Below, one piece after another: positions 59,620-64,000 of a DNA stretch of 64,000 nucleotides. Each line of letters begins with the position of its first letter. The stretch's first letter is position 1. The DNA lies in the NCBI GenBank assembly GCA_019614645.1, contig JABWDB010000004.1:620001-684000 (forward strand), in the 5' to 3' direction. The stretch is from Stratiolaelaps scimitus (taxonomy: Eukaryota; Arthropoda; Arachnida; Mesostigmata; Laelapidae). Made by a program: the position numbers and the translations under genes. The notes below the pieces were generated by a model that was not told the origin of the DNA, did no database searches, and saw only the letters and a program-made list of their open reading frames with translations.

Positions 59620-59950
59620 GTCAGATATGTTGTGGGCATTTGGGTATAATTGTTGCATCACACAGCTTGTTAGAGCCACCTTGTCGGGCTACACCAAGCG
59701 CTAATTGGTCGATGACGTTCGATGCCACTTGAACGAAAGAGCGTTGGACAGTTGTTTTGGCCTGTCGATTAGCATCGAAGTTCCTAGAACACGTACCATA
59801 GTGTTGCTCGGAACACAATTTAGACCGACCTCTGTATTGGGTATGGTCAGGTGGCGAAACGCCAGGCTCTCTCTATGTTGCTGAATTTTGTCCACTGACC
59901 TTGATCTCACATGAATATCACCTGTAAGTGAAATCGAGTCTTGAGTCACG
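59620..59950 (-). mobile_element. Possible Tc1-like transposase C-terminal fragment
   Basis: A minus-strand fragment with VLGTSMLIDRPKQLSNAL, then FKWHRTSS, and in another frame NVIDQLALGVARQGGSNKLCDATI, resembles the end of Tc1-type transposases (a helix with a Trp, then an Ile-Asp-x-Leu stretch and an Arg-rich end). It needs one frame change. The match is by pattern only. Confidence 0.4.
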
Positions 59951-60213
59951 ACTGAACAACGAGAAACCTCTATAACACTCGAGGGTCATTAAGCTGGCGG
60001 CAAATTCATGGCTTGCTGATGGCCAAACAATGATTTTGATCATAAATAAAAATATCATTTTTTAATATAACCTTTGTCTCTAAACAGCAATCCTGTTTTT
60101 TTTTTGTGTTAATTTTGACACCGTCTTTCTATCGTCAACATTGCCGTTTGTGAGCATAAGCCTTTGAGTTTCGCCTATTTTATTGATCACCAAGTGTAAT
60201 TTAAATTCGGAAA

Positions 60214-60358
60214 AGAACGGAGCCCAAGAAAAGTCGATCAGAAAAATATTATGTAAGAAAATCTTTGCTTAAGTTCGATGCTGTGACTGACATCATCAAA
60301 CGTAAGCAAAGATTTTCTTACATGATATTTTTTGATCGTCTTTTTTCGGCACCGTTCT
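60214..60358. repeat. 145-bp near-complete palindrome (foldback element or hairpin RNA locus)
   Basis: The two halves, each about 70 bases, are complementary to nearly the centre (about 60286) with roughly 85 percent matching by eye. This includes a perfect 21-bp block atgtaagaaaatctttgctta (60251-60271) and its complement (60303-60323). The ends are agaacgg and ccgttct. No clear target-site duplication or open frame was seen. It could be a foldback MITE or the source of a long hairpin RNA. Confidence 0.85.
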
Positions 60359-61591
60359 GAGTGATTTGATATTTTTTAGGAGGACTGTACTATTCATGAA
60401 GAAGGTCAATCAATTGAATCAGAATGAATCCTCACAGAGCTCGGCCTAATGCGTAAAGTTGCTGTAGGATGGCTTAATATTGGCGTCGCTAGTGATCTTT
60501 GTGAACTTTCGAAACTGCGTTGCATGTGCCGCTTAAGCTTTAAGTCAACGGCATCTTGGTTAACGTCTAGAGCCGTAGCTGTAGCTCCCTGTAAATGGCA
60601 ACTATGTGGGTTATCAAGAAACGAATTGGATGGCCCCTAATCGGCCTTGGATTTGTCGCTACGCTCGTCGACACTTAATTAACCTTTCTCGAGAAACGGG
60701 ACGACCGTACTTGGCTATTTACGGTGAGACCTACGCTGTCGCATAGACACACACCTAGCTTAAGCCCTTAGTCCGATTCTGCAAAGGATGTCTCGTTTAA
60801 AAGCTACTCACAAAATAGTAGTCTATTTTCTATATGATAAATTTTGTTCTTTGTGGCTGTTTACTAAAAAAAAATGAGGAACATGTCGCACTGCCACTAG
60901 CCTTGAAATAACACTTCCAGTGTAGTCGGAAATACCCTGTTCACAGAAATAAGACTACGTATTTTTTTCAAACGGCCGAATTCAGCTATTGTTGTAAGGA
61001 AGGTACGAAGAAGCAGAGAAAAAAGTTCACCTGTGTGTATAAAATCCATCATGTATATATATATATATATATATATATACATGGAGAAAGTGTTTGTAGT
61101 ATCACCAGCAAATGTGAAGAAAGCTTTGGGTTCGTTAGTTGATCATGTGGAACAAAATTTAGGTCTCACAGGGTATGGATTAAGCTCGGAAATGTCTGAT
61201 GTATGGCCGTGCCAGGTTGATCGTCTCACCCTCTTCAAGATGGGTTGCCTTGCGGCGTGTACTTCGAAAAGATATTGTGATATCATTATATTATTGGTAA
61301 CCGTTTCACGCAACGCATAGTGGTGACTGTGAATAATGAAGTGCCACATTTGGAGCCAGCTCTGCCGACGTCGAGTGTCCAACTAACAAAAAATTGTTTT
61401 TCGTTATTTTTCTTATGACAGTGTGATGGGCTGTATATGAATTCTAGCTTGTTCAAAAGCATGGGAAGCACTTTCGCGGACAGCGATATAAAATACATTA
61501 CACTTTAACTAGATAATACGCATATCTACCCCTGAACTAAACTCGAGTTACTAGCTGCTGTTCGGCAAGGCGACAATTTTATAGCACTTAC
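60359..61591. other. Spacer, no supported gene
   Basis: It holds a (TA)n tract at 61053-61079. An open minus frame at 61143-61382 could be a further exon of the gene to its right, since it has a weak acceptor ttgttag, but no motif supports it. Confidence 0.35.
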
Positions 61592-62200
61592 CTTGGATTT
61601 ATCTCCAGCGTTTTCGTTACTGCTTTCTATACGCGATATTGCATTTTCTACATTCTGCAAGCGGCTACTCAGATACATCGACGACAAATTCTCGCACGAT
61701 TTCTAATATGACGCTCTCTCAATCTACTCGCCCAAAATGTCACCAACACGCCTCGGAGCAGTTCGATCGCTCAAGAAATAAGGCATGCCCTTTCAGGACG
61801 AGATCAACACTTCTGGCAGTTGAAATGAGTTCAAAGGGCAACATGTAACAGACCTTGCAGAGTCGATTTCAACATGTCAAACTCAAATCGGAGTTGAGCA
61901 TGCCATCGTACTTGAGACGAGCGAGATGAAAAAATGCCAGATAGTTGCACTCCACACGTGCCGATTGCTTGATACAGAGGGATGCGTTGTTATTGCCGGA
62001 GTGATTCCGTCCCTCGACTCACTTGCCATACCTTGACATGACATTTTCCGATATAAATCTCTGATCGACTGTCGACTGTGGCACTTTTGCCGGCAAAGAG
62101 AAACCCGTCGCGGTGGCGTATCATGGTGGGCGGGCCTGACCCGTCGATGTGTCCACGTCTAATCTCGATCAGATAATCTCCTACTGATGTTCTCGAAATA
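61592..62200 (-). CDS. Two phase-matched exons of an unrecognised gene
   Basis: Exon 62032-62200 (acceptor ttaattaacag, donor gtatgg) encodes 56 complete codons beginning ISRTSVGDYLIEIRRG, with DGFLFAGKSATVDSRSEIYI later and CHVK at the end. Exon 61592-61702 (acceptor atattag, donor gtaagt) encodes 37 codons, KSCENLSSMYLSSRL then a helical, coiled-coil-like QNVENAISRIESS segment. The junction is phase 0 on both sides and each exon is open only in this frame. The first looks like a beta-rich extracellular module. I found neither the start nor the end of the gene. The upstream exon must end in phase 2. Confidence 0.4.
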
Positions 62201-64000
62201 CTGTTAATTAAAACGATAGTGTATTGGAATGGTGCTTCGATTATCAACGCAGCGCTACAGACTCTGGCCATAGACTGCGGCAGCTATTTGACAAAACCCA
62301 TACCCACAAAACCTTTGCCTTTGATAGCTACTGTACCTGTAATTAATGAATGATGTGTGATTTCATTGCGGAGGGGACGCGTCCTTGATTTCCAGATATT
62401 GCACTTCCAATTCATCTTGTCTGACAAACACTACGATGTTTGCGGTGTACGTGAGAGGAGCCTACTCTTTTTATAATTTACTTTTTGTGCCTTCAGGGGG
62501 GTGTTGTTATTTGGGCTATGATGACTACTTTCCTACGCCCACGCTTTGACGAGATGACGAGAAAGAAATAATTGAATTCATTATGATATATTGGCACCTT
62601 GTTTTACAGCCCGATACGCTGCTTTCAAGCCGAGGTGCGTTTTCATCTCGACGCACGACTAGCGGCATATTCACGTCAAGTAGCTGTTGAGAAATTCATG
62701 CAATCTGAATTGAAGCGGACTGAGGTAATATAATAAGCAAGATAATGAAAAGCAGGATTTCCTTGGAATTGCCCTCGGGTGTCTTACCATGGCAGGTCTC
62801 GGGACCGCTGTGTTGCGACAACAATTTTTCAAGGGCCTATTGTGTTAAGGGTCAAGCTTGACCCACATGTGCTATCTCCTACCGACGTAAGAGGTGACGA
62901 CAGGGCAATGTTGATCGTATCCTAGCCAAACCACGATGTCTGGGTACCGAAGCAGGATACTGAATAGGCAAGACTGTAATGTACATCACTAATCGTTCTT
63001 GTCATGTGAAGTCGCCGAGCCTCGAAAACACTATCGAACAAATTGAAAATTTTCCGGCTTCTTTAAGCTAAACACTCGACTTTGCTCAGCATATACCAAT
63101 GGACCGACGATCATAATGAGCAATATATGTGTTCAGGCTAAATGTGGCAATTGTCTTCATTGCTATTTAATACGTGAATTTGTAGGAAAAATAATTTATT
63201 GCACAAATCAATAATTAATAATTACTGTCTCACACAACTGGTTGGTCATCGATAGCGTCGCTTCGACGACCTACTCGACTTCTCGTGACGAGTCAGCGAC
63301 GAGGGCAAGACTTGCTCCCTTGAAATGAATCTTATTATCTTTGTCGCCACGGCATTTTACCACGACAGTACAGAGACAGCATAAATTGTGCTGACTCATT
63401 GGCATATGACCTCGTTGTGATGATATTCAATGCTCAATGCTGCCATCACACTCTCTCGCTCTTGCTGAGAAAATATGACTGTGTGGCTTAGCCTTCATGA
63501 GTACTACTGCTATACCCGAAGATTCAACTTGTTTGAACGTCCTGCAACTCGTTATGCTAGATCTGCAACTTCGTCCCAGTGCCGGAGACTCGTCAGCCCA
63601 CAGCCAAGACACTGCAATCGGCTCAGAACTGGTCATGCTCCATATATGCAATTGCAATAATATTTGTACAGTAAACTTCGGTCTACCAAAAAGAAAAGAA
63701 AAACAGAAATGAACAAATCCAGCACCAGCTGATTTCGATTTCGCGGAGTGCGGTGAAATACGTTCGCTGCCTTTGCAGAACGAAGGATCAAGGCGATACC
63801 ACAGGCGAGAGTCAAGGAAATGTTCAGATGGCAACAGGATCACTATCGATGCCTATGGAGGACAAAAGCTCAACCATTAATAGCAGAACACTTCATTCGA
63901 GTTTTATAGATAAACAAAGCCGAATGTGGTCCTTCTTCCAAATGCGTGGTGGGCAGATATATCTAAAGACAGAGACACGCCATGGTGCCCTGTAGTCAGC
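62201..64000. other. Spacer to right edge, no supported gene
   Basis: Frames at 63427-63843 (minus) and 63475-63995 (plus) overlap and are open on both strands, with no motif to choose between them. Confidence 0.35.

Noticed and set aside
63427..63843. 138-codon minus-strand frame at the right edge
   Set aside because: Two plus frames overlap it fully. No motif, promoter or splice evidence favours any of them.

Overview
The window is eukaryotic nuclear DNA, most likely from an arthropod. A mite or other arachnid fits best, but that is a guess. Genes are split by spliceosomal introns with GT-AG ends, the spacers are AT-rich with many (TA)n tracts, and there are decayed R1-clade LINEs and mariner/Tc1 transposons. 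Nothing prokaryotic or viral was seen, and there is no CRISPR array or rRNA.

Five genes are secure. From left to right: a class B scavenger receptor of the CD36 family, intronless, minus strand (7758-9272). An ApoD/Lazarillo-type secreted lipocalin, four exons, minus (10885-12880), which I assembled from phase-matched exons. Sulfiredoxin, three exons, plus (15341-21784). Its 5.7 kb first intron holds a complete second gene on the same strand, an RPUSD2-like RNA pseudouridine synthase of three exons (17153-19580). A flavin monoamine-oxidase-like gene, seven exons plus a probable alternative nine-exon 3' end, minus (45885-52296). It has a signal peptide in place of the usual C-terminal membrane anchor.

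Less certain: the left edge (248-2196, perhaps to 2614) carries three phase-matched exons of a serine-rich protein I do not recognise. A lone 3' exon at 31443-31646 runs in frame through a TA microsatellite. Two phase-matched minus exons at 61592-62200 belong to an unknown gene.

Mobile and repetitive DNA: an R1-clade 3' fossil (about 4100-5100, minus); a second R1-like copy with gag zinc knuckles, part of the endonuclease and the start of the reverse transcriptase, joined across an internal deletion (43440-45320, minus); a mariner fossil (58190-58960) and a Tc1-like fragment (59620-59950), both minus; a 145-bp near-perfect palindrome at 60214-60358; and three copies of a roughly 110-125 bp A-tailed repeat, one behind a tRNA-like head (SINE-like). 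The stretches 21.8-31.4 kb, 31.7-43.4 kb and 52.3-58.2 kb are mostly featureless spacer.

The genes do not form a pathway. Sulfiredoxin repairs over-oxidised peroxiredoxin, the amine oxidase releases hydrogen peroxide, and CD36 and ApoD-type lipocalins both handle lipids. This is ordinary animal gene neighbourhood content rather than a functional cluster.
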